Positions 1 through 8,337 of a stretch of 64,000 nt of DNA are shown here, in pieces. The DNA lies in the NCBI RefSeq assembly GCF_001905795.1, contig NZ_LIXJ01000011.1:1-64000 (forward strand). The letters run 5' to 3'. Position numbers and translations under genes: made by a program. The notes under the pieces are model-generated. The model was not told where the DNA came from, did no database searches, and saw only the letters and a program-made list of their open reading frames with translations. How positions within the stretch are numbered: the first letter of the stretch is position 1; each line of letters starts with the position of its first letter. Source of the stretch: Streptomyces sp. CB01580. GTDB lineage: Bacteria; Actinomycetota; Actinomycetes; Streptomycetales; Streptomycetaceae.

Positions 1-283
1 CATCGTCAGTGAGTTCAGTACACGCCATACCAGATTCCTACCCGCCGCGAACGATCAACGGAAGAGGCATCTCACGCCTTGATCACGACTCAGGACAAGT
101 CCTAGTGCTTCGGGCGACGTCCCGAGGTCATCGTCGAGACGTTCACCCGCCTGCCGATCCCGCAGCACCGGCTTGCGAGGATCGAAGCCCACGCCGGTAC
201 GCCCACGACGAGATCTTCATCCGCGAGCTCGTCGGAACGTCGGTACCGATCCACGCACACACCCGCACGCCGCACCGCAGTGA
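1..283. other. left edge, no gene recognised
   Basis: The open frames here have no family resemblance and no convincing ribosome-binding site. The stretch lies downstream of the TetR gene that ends at 284. Nothing could be supported. Confidence 0.4.
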
Positions 284-886
284 TCAGCCCTCCGGAAAGA
301 AACGCCCAATGGCCGGTCGCAGCCGGGCGTTCTCGAAGTCGTCGATGGGCAGCGCGAGTTGCTCCAAAAGCAGACCATTGATGATGGTCAGCAGATCCGC
401 GGCGTCGGCCTCGGGGTCTGCGGATCCGGCCCCGCGCAGTTCGCCGGCGAAGGCCGCCCGCTGGGTAACTCCCCATTCGTCGAGGCTGTCCCGTAGCTGG
501 CGGCGGCGAGCGACTTCCAGGAAGAACTCGTACCGGGCGATGCCGGAGTCCCGGTCACGGGCCAGGGATCCGGTCACGTACTGCACGATGCGGGTGATCC
601 GCTGCGGGATGTCGACGTCCGGCAACTGGTGGAACAGTACGCGCACCTCCTCGATCTGCCGGGTGGCCAATCGCCGCAGGGCTTCGTCGAGCAATTGGTC
701 GAGGGTGCCGAAGTAGTAGCGGGCGATCCCGTGTGTGGTGCCGGCCTCCGCCGCGATGGCCCGGTGGGTCAAGGCGCGCGCGCCTTCCCGTGCCAGCAAT
801 CGGGTCGCGGCGTCCAGGAGAGCTTCGCGGCGGGCGGCCCCTCGGGCCATCTGAGGCTCGCGCATGGGCGTTGTCACGGAGTTCAT
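284..886 (-). CDS. TetR/AcrR family transcriptional regulator
   Basis: A 200-residue DNA-binding repressor-type protein. The N-terminal helix-turn-helix runs from about residue 12 to 58 (LLDAATRLLAREGARALTHRAIAAEAG, then YYFGTLDQLLDEAL), followed by a helical ligand-binding domain of usual length. The gene diverges from the amidohydrolase operon at 983. A perfect 24-bp palindrome (909-932) lies between them and is the obvious operator, so the protein probably represses that operon and itself until a substrate binds. ATG at 886 is chosen; ATG at 865 is also possible, and neither has a clear Shine-Dalgarno. Family certain, ligand unknown. Confidence 0.9.
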   Translation of the reverse strand: MNSVTTPMREPQMARGAARREALLDAATRLLAREGARALTHRAIAAEAGTTHGIARYYFGTLDQLLDEALRRLATRQIEEVRVLFHQLPDVDIPQRITRIVQYVTGSLARDRDSGIARYEFFLEVARRRQLRDSLDEWGVTQRAAFAGELRGAGSADPEADAADLLTIINGLLLEQLALPIDDFENARLRPAIGRFFPEG

Positions 887-908
887 CGTACCGGCGTGGG
901 TGGCGAAA

Positions 909-932
909 GTTTTTCTCCAGATGGAGAAAAAC
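909..932. promoter_or_regulatory. perfect inverted repeat, probable TetR operator
   Basis: Two 10-bp arms, GTTTTTCTCC and GGAGAAAAAC, are separated by AGAT. The site is AT-rich against a GC-rich background and lies 23 bp upstream of the TetR start and 50 bp upstream of the amidohydrolase start. Length and position fit a TetR dimer site; binding itself is inferred. Confidence 0.75.
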
Positions 933-982
933 TGCGGTACGGTGTGCCCATCGGACACCGCCATCACCCGCGGAGGGAAGCT

Positions 983-2728
983 ATGACCAACACGATCATC
1001 ACAGGTGGGCGGGTACGCACGCTCGATCCGGGCACACCCGAGGCCGAGGCGCTGGTGCTGTCCGGCGGGCGTGTGCTCGCTGTGGGGGACCGGGAGGCCA
1101 TGGCGGAAGTGGCGGGTCCCGACGCCCGCCAGATCGATGCCGAAGGCGGCGTGGTGATGCCCGGCCTGATCGACACCCATCCGCATGTCATGCATTTCGG
1201 GATGTTGGCGGGCGGTCTCGTCGACCTCACCGACGCCGTCGATCACGCGGACATCGTGGCGCGCATCCGGGCCGAGGCCGCGAACACACCACCGGGGAAG
1301 TGGATCATGTGCACCCCGGTCGGTGAGCCGCACTACTTCGTGCGCCGTTCGGAACGGGATCTGCCCGAACGGCGTCTGCCCGACCGATGGATCCTCGACT
1401 CGGCGACCGACGCCCATCCGGTGCTGATCCAGGCGTGGGCGCCGCGCATGCCGAACGTGGTCGCGTTCAACAGCGCGGGCCTGCGCGCGGTCGGGCTCAC
1501 CTCCTTCCTCCCCACCCGGGTCTGCGACGTCGAGATCGACAAGAACGAAGCCGGTGACCTGACCGGAATCCTGCGCGGGCCTGTCACCAACTACTACACC
1601 TACGACCCCTTCTGGGGGCAGATCCTGACCAAGCTGCCGAAACCGAGCATGGAGAACGCCGTCGCCGGTACGACCGCGGAGTTGGCACGTTATGCGGCGC
1701 AGGGCGTGACCACCGTGTACGAGGGGCACGCGATGGAACCGGAACACATCGCGCTCTACCAACAGCTGCGCGCGACCGATGCCCTGCCCCTTCGCGTGAT
1801 GGCGACGCTGGACGCCGAGTCGGTCATCTTCTATCCGTTCGACCCGCTGCCGCACGGCGAATTCGCCGCTCGCCTCGGGCAGCTCGCCGGTCAGATCTCG
1901 GACGACGGCGACGACATGCTGCGGGTCAGCGGGCTCACGTTCAGTCCGGGCGGTCCCTGTTTCTCGGGATACTTCGCGACCTACGAGCCCTACGCGGACC
2001 CCTTCGGCCGGCCCACCCGTGGCGTGCGGTTCCTGTCCCTGGACAAGGAGGAGACCTTCATCAGGTTCTGTGCCGTCAACGGCATCCGTGCGAACCTGTG
2101 CCTCGGCGCGTACCGCGAGCACGACGATTTTTTGGACATCGCGGAACGCGTTGTGCGGGAACACGACTTCCGTGATCGGCGCTGGATTCTCCAGCATGCC
2201 ATGACGATCACGCCGCAGCAGGCCCGCCGATACGCGGAACTCGGTTTCCAGGTCACGACCAGCGCGGGATTCGCCTGGGGCAAAGGCGCGATGTACGGCG
2301 AGCGCATGGGGACTCACGTCTGGCGCGACCTCGAGCCGCTGCACCGTCTCAGCGATATCGGGCTTGATCTGGCGGGCGGTTCGGACTGGGGGCCGAAGAA
2401 TCCGTGGGAGCAGATCGAACTGGCGCAGACCCACCGCTTCGCGGGCAGCGATCACCGCAATGACGGGCCGGATCAGAAGCTCTCGCGCATCGAGGCGCTG
2501 CGCATGTGGACGACGGGGGCGGCGAGCGTGCTCGGCTGGCCCGAGATCGGCTCGCTCGCGCCGGGAAACCACGCGGACCTGGTGATCGTGGATCGCGATC
2601 CGGTGACCTGCCCGGTGGAGGACCTTCGTGGTACCAGGGTGCTGCGGACGCTGCTGGGCGGAAGGACCGTCCATGACAGCGGGGAGCTCTCCTGCCCTGC
2701 CGAGGAGACGCAGGCAGTGGCGTCATGA
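983..2728 (+). CDS. amidohydrolase family protein (YtcJ-like)
   Basis: A 581-residue metal-dependent hydrolase of the amidohydrolase superfamily, YtcJ/COG1574-like. The metal-binding DTHPH motif is at residues 64-68, QHAM near 404 and GGSDWG near 465; the C-terminus carries the usual small beta-domain (GNHADLVIVDRDP). ATG 983 is preceded by GGAGGGAAG, a strong ribosome-binding site. It is the first gene of an operon: its stop overlaps the next start by 4 bp. The family hydrolyses cyclic or linear amides and related C-N bonds; with an M20 amidase and a nitrilase remnant downstream, degradation of an amide or carbamoyl compound is plausible but the substrate is unknown. Confidence 0.9.
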   Translation: MTNTIITGGRVRTLDPGTPEAEALVLSGGRVLAVGDREAMAEVAGPDARQIDAEGGVVMPGLIDTHPHVMHFGMLAGGLVDLTDAVDHADIVARIRAEAANTPPGKWIMCTPVGEPHYFVRRSERDLPERRLPDRWILDSATDAHPVLIQAWAPRMPNVVAFNSAGLRAVGLTSFLPTRVCDVEIDKNEAGDLTGILRGPVTNYYTYDPFWGQILTKLPKPSMENAVAGTTAELARYAAQGVTTVYEGHAMEPEHIALYQQLRATDALPLRVMATLDAESVIFYPFDPLPHGEFAARLGQLAGQISDDGDDMLRVSGLTFSPGGPCFSGYFATYEPYADPFGRPTRGVRFLSLDKEETFIRFCAVNGIRANLCLGAYREHDDFLDIAERVVREHDFRDRRWILQHAMTITPQQARRYAELGFQVTTSAGFAWGKGAMYGERMGTHVWRDLEPLHRLSDIGLDLAGGSDWGPKNPWEQIELAQTHRFAGSDHRNDGPDQKLSRIEALRMWTTGAASVLGWPEIGSLAPGNHADLVIVDRDPVTCPVEDLRGTRVLRTLLGGRTVHDSGELSCPAEETQAVAS

Positions 2729-4056
2729 CCGCCGACCTGACGAACCGGGTGCTCGCCCGCATCGACAGCATGCGTGAGGAGATGGTGGCCACGCTCGCCG
2801 AGGCCATCTCCATCCGAAGCGTGAACCCAACCTATCCGGATCAGGACTACGACGATCTGGTCGGTGGCGAAACGGAGGTCTCCCGGCTGCTGGCGAGGCT
2901 GTACCGGCAGGCCGACGCGGAGACCGAGCTGTTCGGTGAGGTGCCGGGCCGGGACAACGTGGTCGGTGTGGTGCGCGGTAGTGGCGGCGGGCGCTCGCTG
3001 ATCTTCAACGGCCATGTCGACGTCGTACCGGCGGACGACTCCGCGCAATGGGCCCACGACCCCTTCACGGCGTTCATCGACGAGACCCATGTCTGGGGCC
3101 GGGGATCAGCGGACATGAAGAGCGGACTGGTCGCGCAGGCCTTCGCCGCCAGAGCACTGACCGAGACCGGGACACGGCTGCGGGGCGACCTGATCCTGCA
3201 GGGCGTGGTCGGCGAGGAGAACCTCGAACACCATCTGGGGACCTCCGCCGTCCTGGACCGCGGCTTCACCGCCGACGGAGCGATCATCGCCGAGCCCACC
3301 GGCGCCGACCGGCCGTTGACAGTCATGCCGACGACCCCCGGCGTGCTGGTCATGCGCATCGCGGTGACGGGGCGCAGCGCGCACGCGTCGATGCGCTCAC
3401 GCATGCGCGCCCGGGCGATGGCCGACGAACACGCCGCCGACCCCGTCGCTGCCAGCGCGATCGACGCCGCTCTGCGGATCCACGACGGGCTGCGCCGGCT
3501 CGAGGCCGAATGGGTCGAGAGCCGGACGGACCCACTGTTCGAAAAGGGCCAGTTCACCATCGGTCTGAACGTGGTCGACGGCGCCGCGCACGGCAGCCGC
3601 AACGTCGCGTTCATCCCGGACAGGACGACCCTCGAATACGCGATCTTCTACCCGCCCGCGACGGACGTGTCCGAGATCAGGTCGGAGATCGGGCGCACGG
3701 TGCGGGACATCGCACGGAAAGATCCCTGGCTGCGCGTCAACCCTCCGCGCATCGACTGGCCGATGCACTATCCGGGCGGGCGGACCGACCGGGATCATCC
3801 GCTCTGCCGAACAGTGCGAGCCGCTCGCGAGCAAGCGGCCCTCGGCACCTCGTTCACCGGCCCGGCCGATGTGCTGCCGTTCCCCTCGGCCACCGATCTC
3901 ACCTGGTTCACCGCCGCCGGCATACCCGCCGTCGGGCTGGGGCCGGGCGCCCAGGCCATGGCACACGCCGTCGATGAACGGTGCGCGATTGACGAGATGG
4001 TCGACGCCGCGAAGGCATACGCGGTGACGGCGATCGAATGGTGCGGTGCGGCATGA
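2725..4056 (+). CDS. M20 family metallopeptidase / ArgE-DapE type deacylase
   Basis: A 443-residue zinc hydrolase. The first metal motif GHVDVVPA is at about residues 95-102, GRGSADMKSG at about 125-134, the catalytic GEENLEHH pair near 162, and AEPTG supplies a further ligand. A lid/dimerisation domain is inserted in the middle, as in ArgE, DapE and carbamoyl-amino acid hydrolases. It overlaps the preceding amidohydrolase by ATGA and the following nitrilase remnant by 4 bp, so all three were cotranscribed. It probably cleaves an amide product made by the first enzyme (inference). Confidence 0.9.
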   Translation: MTADLTNRVLARIDSMREEMVATLAEAISIRSVNPTYPDQDYDDLVGGETEVSRLLARLYRQADAETELFGEVPGRDNVVGVVRGSGGGRSLIFNGHVDVVPADDSAQWAHDPFTAFIDETHVWGRGSADMKSGLVAQAFAARALTETGTRLRGDLILQGVVGEENLEHHLGTSAVLDRGFTADGAIIAEPTGADRPLTVMPTTPGVLVMRIAVTGRSAHASMRSRMRARAMADEHAADPVAASAIDAALRIHDGLRRLEAEWVESRTDPLFEKGQFTIGLNVVDGAAHGSRNVAFIPDRTTLEYAIFYPPATDVSEIRSEIGRTVRDIARKDPWLRVNPPRIDWPMHYPGGRTDRDHPLCRTVRAAREQAALGTSFTGPADVLPFPSATDLTWFTAAGIPAVGLGPGAQAMAHAVDERCAIDEMVDAAKAYAVTAIEWCGAA

Positions 4057-4801
4057 ACAACGACACCGCCGAGCTCTCGCCGATCGCACCGTACATGGCG
4101 ATCGGATCGTCGACCCTCGTCCACGGCATCGGAGCGCGTGACCACATCGCGCGCAACCTCGACACGATCGAGGAGACCATCCACGCCGCGGTCTCGATCA
4201 CCGGCATCAACCTGCCCGTAAGACTCATCTCTCTGGCCGAAGGCGCGCGCTCACCGGCTTCACCGACGAGATCTTCGATCTGCCACACGCACACCGCACA
4301 CGAGAACTCTCCATCGGTATCCCGGGCCCGGAGACCGACCGACTTGCCGCACTCGTGCGGCTGGATGACACCTACATCGTCGATCAATGCAAAGCCCGCC
4401 GGCATGTCATCGCCTACTGCGGTCAGGTGATCGGGCAGGAGCGATCGGGCGCCAACGCGATCAGCACGGCGCCGGTGGACATCGAGGCCCTGTGCCGGCA
4501 CCGCTTGATGAATGGGAACTCGAACCGGCTCAAGGACATTCGCACTGAGCTGTTCCGGCGGATGTACGACCGGCCGATTCATCCTGCCGGCCTCTGGCTC
4601 GACCGCGAGCCCGGCCGGCACGCCGAGGTTGACGATGTCTACCGCGCCAACATCGAACGGCTTGTTCAACAGCGTACGTACACAGGGTCCGTACATCACT
4701 TCCCCGGGAAACGGCGCCCCGGACATCGTCGCAGCCCTTGGGCAGCAGCCATGGCTCCCCCTGTGTTCGCCCAGGACCGCGGTCGAAAGGAGGTGCGATG
4801 A
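4053..4801 (+). pseudogene. nitrilase/CN-hydrolase family, frameshifted and internally deleted
   Basis: The start overlaps the M20 gene. About 63 residues read well (N-terminus through LPVRLISLAEG). The frame then breaks at a GCGCGC run near 4243-4250, where two extra bases fit, and continues one frame over as ALTGFTDEIFDLPHAH. The region holding the catalytic Lys and Cys is missing: text jumps from ETDRLAALVRLDD to a C-terminal block (NRLKDIRTELFRRMYDRPIHPAGLW) typical of nitrilase ends. The product cannot be catalytic. It marks a third step of the catabolic operon that has been lost. Confidence 0.75.
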
Positions 4802-4924
4802 CTTCCACGCACAGCAAGCCCCGCCTGAAGTGGAACGGGAGAAGGGGCATGGGCTCCCTGAGCCGACCTCTATGCCACCGGCGACGTTTCTTCGGGCTTG
4901 TTGATCGTGCTGTTGGTCTGGTGG

Positions 4925-5060
4925 AGCACGGGGCGTGGCAGACGCCGTCGCTCCAGCAGGCCCACATCACGCGGAGCCGGGCGAGGACGAGGATGCGGAT
5001 CGCGTGGGGCTGTCGCTTCCGGCGGCCCCGGGCCTCGTCGTAGACCTTGGCGGCCCGGCG
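4925..5060 (-). pseudogene. IS110-family transposase C-terminal fragment
   Basis: The minus strand reads AAKVYDEARGRRKRQPHAIRILVLARLRVMWACWSDGV, the C-terminal helix-rich end of actinobacterial IS110/IS116 transposases. Both ends are truncated; the rest of the element is absent. Confidence 0.6.
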
Positions 5061-5061
5061 G

Positions 5062-5258
5062 CCACAGGGTGAGCCGGGCGGCGTTGGCATGGAGGTGCCC
5101 GGAGGGCAGTTGTGCCCGGGCGGAGGCTTCGCTGTCCGCGACGGCCTGCTCGATCCCCGCGTGGTGACGGTGTTCCCGCCCGGCCCGGAGCATCGCGGCG
5201 ACGTTGTCGGCGAAGAACGGGTAGCGACCCGCGGCGGCCACGTCGGCGGGGTCATTTT
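5062..5258 (-). pseudogene. IS1380-like DDE transposase fragment
   Basis: The minus strand reads RYPFFADNVAAMLRAGREHRHHAGIEQAVADSEA followed by LPSGHLHANAARLTLW, matching the block around the catalytic Glu of IS1380-type transposases. It is joined directly to the IS110 fragment on one side and the IS3 fragment on the other. Confidence 0.5.
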
Positions 5259-5370
5259 CCATGCGGACAGGGGCTCGCAGTACACGTCCGCCGCGTTCAC
5301 CCAGGTCTGCGACCTGCGATCGGTACGCGATCCGCAGGAGCACGGTGCGGGTATCTGCCGCCTTCAGGCG
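5250..5370 (+). pseudogene. IS3-family (rve) transposase fragment
   Basis: The plus strand reads IFHADRGSQYTSAAFTQVCD, the hallmark second-Asp block of IS3-family integrase-core transposases. It continues one frame over as CDRYAIRRSTVRVSAAF, so there is a frameshift near 5315. Both ends are missing. Confidence 0.65.
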
Positions 5371-5384
5371 GGCGGCGAGGGTCG

Positions 5385-5837
5385 GTGGAACGATCACCGG
5401 CGGGTGCTCAGCGGGATCGTGTCCCGGATCCGGGCCGCTGTTCCGTGGCGTGACCTGCCGGAATGCTAAGGCTCCTGGTAGACCGTCTACGAGCGGCATC
5501 GCCGCTGGTCGGCGGACGGCCCCGGACCCGGCCCGGCCACGTCGGCGGCGACAAGGCATACAACTCCCGCCGCAACCGCCGCTGCCTGCGACGACGCGAC
5601 ATCGAGCACACGCTCCCGGAACCGAAGGGCCAGCGGGCCAACCGCCGGCGCCAAGGCAGTGCCGACGGCGGACCCACCGGCTTCGACCGCGACCGCTACC
5701 GACGTCGCAACGAGGTTGAACGGACCATCAATCAGCGCATGAACTCCCTTGCTCCCATGACCCGTTACGACATGCGGGCCCACGTCTTCCACGGCACCGT
5801 CAGCGCAGCAGTAATCCGAACATGGCTCCGCCCGTGA
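5385..5837 (+). pseudogene. IS5-family transposase remnant
   Basis: The N-terminal piece WNDHRRVLSGIVSRIRAAVPWRDLPE is followed by an in-frame stop, then TVYERHRRWSADG. After an internal deletion and frame change the C-terminal DDE part follows (GGDKAYNSRRNRR ... RRNEVERTINQRMNSLAPMTRYDMRAHVFHGTVSAAVIRTWLRP). The middle of the catalytic domain is gone, so the remnant is inactive. The two parts may derive from one element or from two related ones. Confidence 0.7.
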
Positions 5838-5844
5838 TCCGCTT

Positions 5845-6065
5845 CCGCGGCGAGTGCCTGTTGCTTGCATTGCCGGAAGCGATGGTGGACGGTCGACCAG
5901 GCACCGAACTCCTGTGGCATCTCCCGCCACTGAAAGCCTGTCCTGAACCGCCAGATCACTCCCTCGAACTGCCGCCGCAGCCGTTCGGGGAACGGGCCGT
6001 ACCGGCCGATCGGCAGGTACGACCCGAGGAACTCCCGCTCCGCATCGGTCAGTTGCGCTCGTGTC
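5845..6065 (-). pseudogene. IS5-family transposase N-terminal fragment
   Basis: The minus strand reads LTDAEREFLGSYLPIGRYGPFPERLRRQFEGVIWRFRTGFQWREMPQEFGAW, the N-terminal domain (DUF4096-like) of an IS5 subgroup different from the neighbour at 5385. It is truncated after FRQCKQQ, where it abuts the end of that element. Confidence 0.7.
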
Positions 6066-6348
6066 GCCCAAGACGATCCACCGGATCAGGATCCGCCACG
6101 AAGCCGAATCCCGCAGATCGATCACAACCCGATACACGCCCTGGTCGAGTAGTTGCCTTCACAATGAGGCCAACGCTCTTTATGGCTGGCACATACATAG
6201 GTGTAACAGGGCGGGGTCCCTACTGTATCCGGCCATGACAAGTGAGTTTCTATCCCATTCCCGCTGGGCGGCGGTGGAAGGCAGGGATCTGGCATCCCGT
6301 TTCGCCTTGGTCGTGGATGGCTGACCCGCCCGCTCTCCCGTCAAGCGC

Positions 6349-6462
6349 CTCCTGGAAGCGGACGAAGCCGCAGTGGCCGCAATGTGGTTGTGCTCGGACC
6401 ACGCGAGTTGCATCACCGCTGCCTCGCTGCCCCTGGACGGCGGTTGGGGAGCCGACCGCCCC
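6349..6462 (+). pseudogene. short-chain dehydrogenase (SDR) 3' remnant
   Basis: The text LLEADEAAVAAMWLCSDHASCITAASLPLDGGW is the conserved C-terminal block of SDR oxidoreductases (usually ITG.xLPVDGG). Nothing of the Rossmann fold or the YxxxK site remains upstream. The fragment runs in frame, without a stop, into the MFS transporter that starts at 6520. Confidence 0.6.
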
Positions 6463-6519
6463 CGTCCCGCACTTCACTTCCCATTCCCGTACGCACACGA
6501 GAAGCCGGTGACCGACCCC

Positions 6520-7866
6520 ATGACCGAGACCACCCCAGCCCCGCCCGGCGTGCTCCGTTCCAGCAGCATCGCCCGGATCGTCAGTGCGAGCCTGATCGGC
6601 ACCACCATCGAATGGTACGACTTCTTCCTCTACGGCTCCGCTGCCGCACTGGTGTTCAACGTCTTGTTCTTCCCGTCCAGCGACCCGCTGGTGGGAACGC
6701 TGATCGCCTTCATCACATATGCGATCGGGTTCGCTGCCAGGCCGCTCGGCGGCGTGGTCTTCGGACACTTCGGCGACAAGATAGGCCGCAAAAAGCTGCT
6801 CGTGGTCAGCCTGCTGATGATGGGCGGTGCCACCTGCGCCATGGGGCTGCTGCCCACGTACGACACCGTCGGCATCGGCGCCCCGATCCTTCTCACCGTG
6901 TTGCGACTGATCCAGGGCTTCGCGCTGGGTGGCGAGTGGGGCGGTGCCGTGCTCATCGTCTCCGAGCACGGTGGTGACAAGCACCGTGGCTTCTGGGCTT
7001 CCTGGCCACAGGCCGGCGCACCGGGCGGCAACCTGCTTGCCACGGGTGTCCTCGCGCTGTTGGCCGCTGTGCAGTCCGAGGAGGCGTTCCAGTCCTGGGG
7101 CTGGCGCGTTCCTTTCCTGCTCTCCGGTGTCCTGGTCGTGATCGGGCTGTGGATCCGCGTCTCGGTGTCCGAGTCTCCGGTCTTCCTCGCCGCGCAGGCC
7201 AAGGCCGAAGCGGAGATCGCACAAGGGGCCGAGGAGAAGCCGCCGGTCGTCGAGGTGTTCCGGCACAGTTGGCGTGAGGTGCTCGGTGCCATCGGCACCC
7301 GGTTCGGCGAGAACATCTCCTACTACATCCTCACCTCCTTCATCCTGGTCTACGTCACCACTCACCTGGAACTGCCCAAGAGCACCGCCCTGAACGCCGT
7401 GCTGATCGGCTCGGCGGTCCACTTCATCACCATCCCGCTGTGGGGCGCGCTCTCCGACCGGCTGGGCCGCAAGCCCGTCACCCTGATCGGCTCGATCGGC
7501 ATGGCCCTGTGGGCCTTCGCATTCTTCGCCCTGGTCGACTCGGAGTCGTTCACTGTGATCACCTTGGCGGTCACCGTCGGACTCCTGCTGCACGGCGCCA
7601 TGTACGGGCCCCAAGCCGCCTTCATCTCAGAGATGTTCGACACCAAGGTCCGCTACTCGGGTGCCTCCATGGGATCGCAGCTCGCCTCGATCGTCGCGGG
7701 TGCCCTCGCACCGATCATCGCCGTCGCACTGCTGAAGGACTACGACTCCGGGACGCCGATCGCCCTGTACCTCTGCGCCGCCGCGGTGATCACCACCATC
7801 ACCGTCGCTGTGATCAAGGAGACCCGCGGCCGTGACCTGACCCGCTCCACCAGGCCCCGGACGTAG
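6520..7866 (+). CDS. MFS transporter, metabolite:H+ symporter (MHS) type
   Basis: A 448-residue, 12-helix permease. It has the MHS opening TTIEWYDFFLYGSAAALVF (residues about 25-45) and the MFS loop 2-3 motif GHFGDKIGRKK, repeated between helices 8 and 9 as GALSDRLGRKP. The MHS subfamily imports organic acids, betaines or similar metabolites with protons. ATG 6520 is taken; GTG 6508 in the same frame is an alternative, and the frame is open upstream into an SDR remnant. It may have served the catabolic operon to its left before IS insertions separated them (inference). Confidence 0.9.
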   Translation: MTETTPAPPGVLRSSSIARIVSASLIGTTIEWYDFFLYGSAAALVFNVLFFPSSDPLVGTLIAFITYAIGFAARPLGGVVFGHFGDKIGRKKLLVVSLLMMGGATCAMGLLPTYDTVGIGAPILLTVLRLIQGFALGGEWGGAVLIVSEHGGDKHRGFWASWPQAGAPGGNLLATGVLALLAAVQSEEAFQSWGWRVPFLLSGVLVVIGLWIRVSVSESPVFLAAQAKAEAEIAQGAEEKPPVVEVFRHSWREVLGAIGTRFGENISYYILTSFILVYVTTHLELPKSTALNAVLIGSAVHFITIPLWGALSDRLGRKPVTLIGSIGMALWAFAFFALVDSESFTVITLAVTVGLLLHGAMYGPQAAFISEMFDTKVRYSGASMGSQLASIVAGALAPIIAVALLKDYDSGTPIALYLCAAAVITTITVAVIKETRGRDLTRSTRPRT

Positions 7867-7914
7867 GACTGCGTCCGGCAGCTGGCCGTCGCCCGGACGA
7901 TTCACCATCCTGCT

Positions 7915-8255
7915 GCCCTTTTGATGCCTGGCGGCGGCGAGGCCGAGGAAGGCGAGGCAGTTGTGGGCGTGACGCGTTCGTAGCGATGGTTGAGTCGGTG
8001 GTAGCCGGTCGGCCAGGACATGGTGCGTTCGATACTCCGCCTTCGGCGTCCGAGTCGATTGCTGGATTCGATGCCATTTGCGGGCGATGCGGACGCCGAT
8101 ACGTTTCCCGCGGAGCCGTTTACGCAGGTCGAGTGTGTCGTATGCCTTGTCGGCGTGGAGCTTGCCGGGTTTGTGGTTCCGGCCGCGGTGGGGGCGTGTC
8201 TCGTTCGGAGACCGGCCACCATGGGCTTCACACCCGGTGTGTGCCGCATCCGGCT
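7915..8255 (-). pseudogene. IS5-family transposase C-terminal fragment
   Basis: Minus-strand frames read KPGKLHADKAYDTLDLRKRLRGKRIGVRIARK and then, with frame changes, RWxIERTMSWPTGYHRLNHRYER and LAFLGLAAA. This is the C-terminal half of an IS5-type DDE transposase with several frameshifts. It lies between the MFS transporter and the MocR gene. Confidence 0.65.
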
Positions 8256-8337
8256 ACGGCCAAGGCCGGGTCTTCCCATGTGGATTGGGAGGCCCGGCCC
8301 GGAACCGGCAGCTATCCGTACGCCAAGCAGTTCTGGT

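Noticed and set aside
284..2674. 796-codon minus-strand open frame
   Set aside because: Only its last 200 codons are a gene (TetR). The rest is the antisense of the amidohydrolase, kept open by GC-rich codons.
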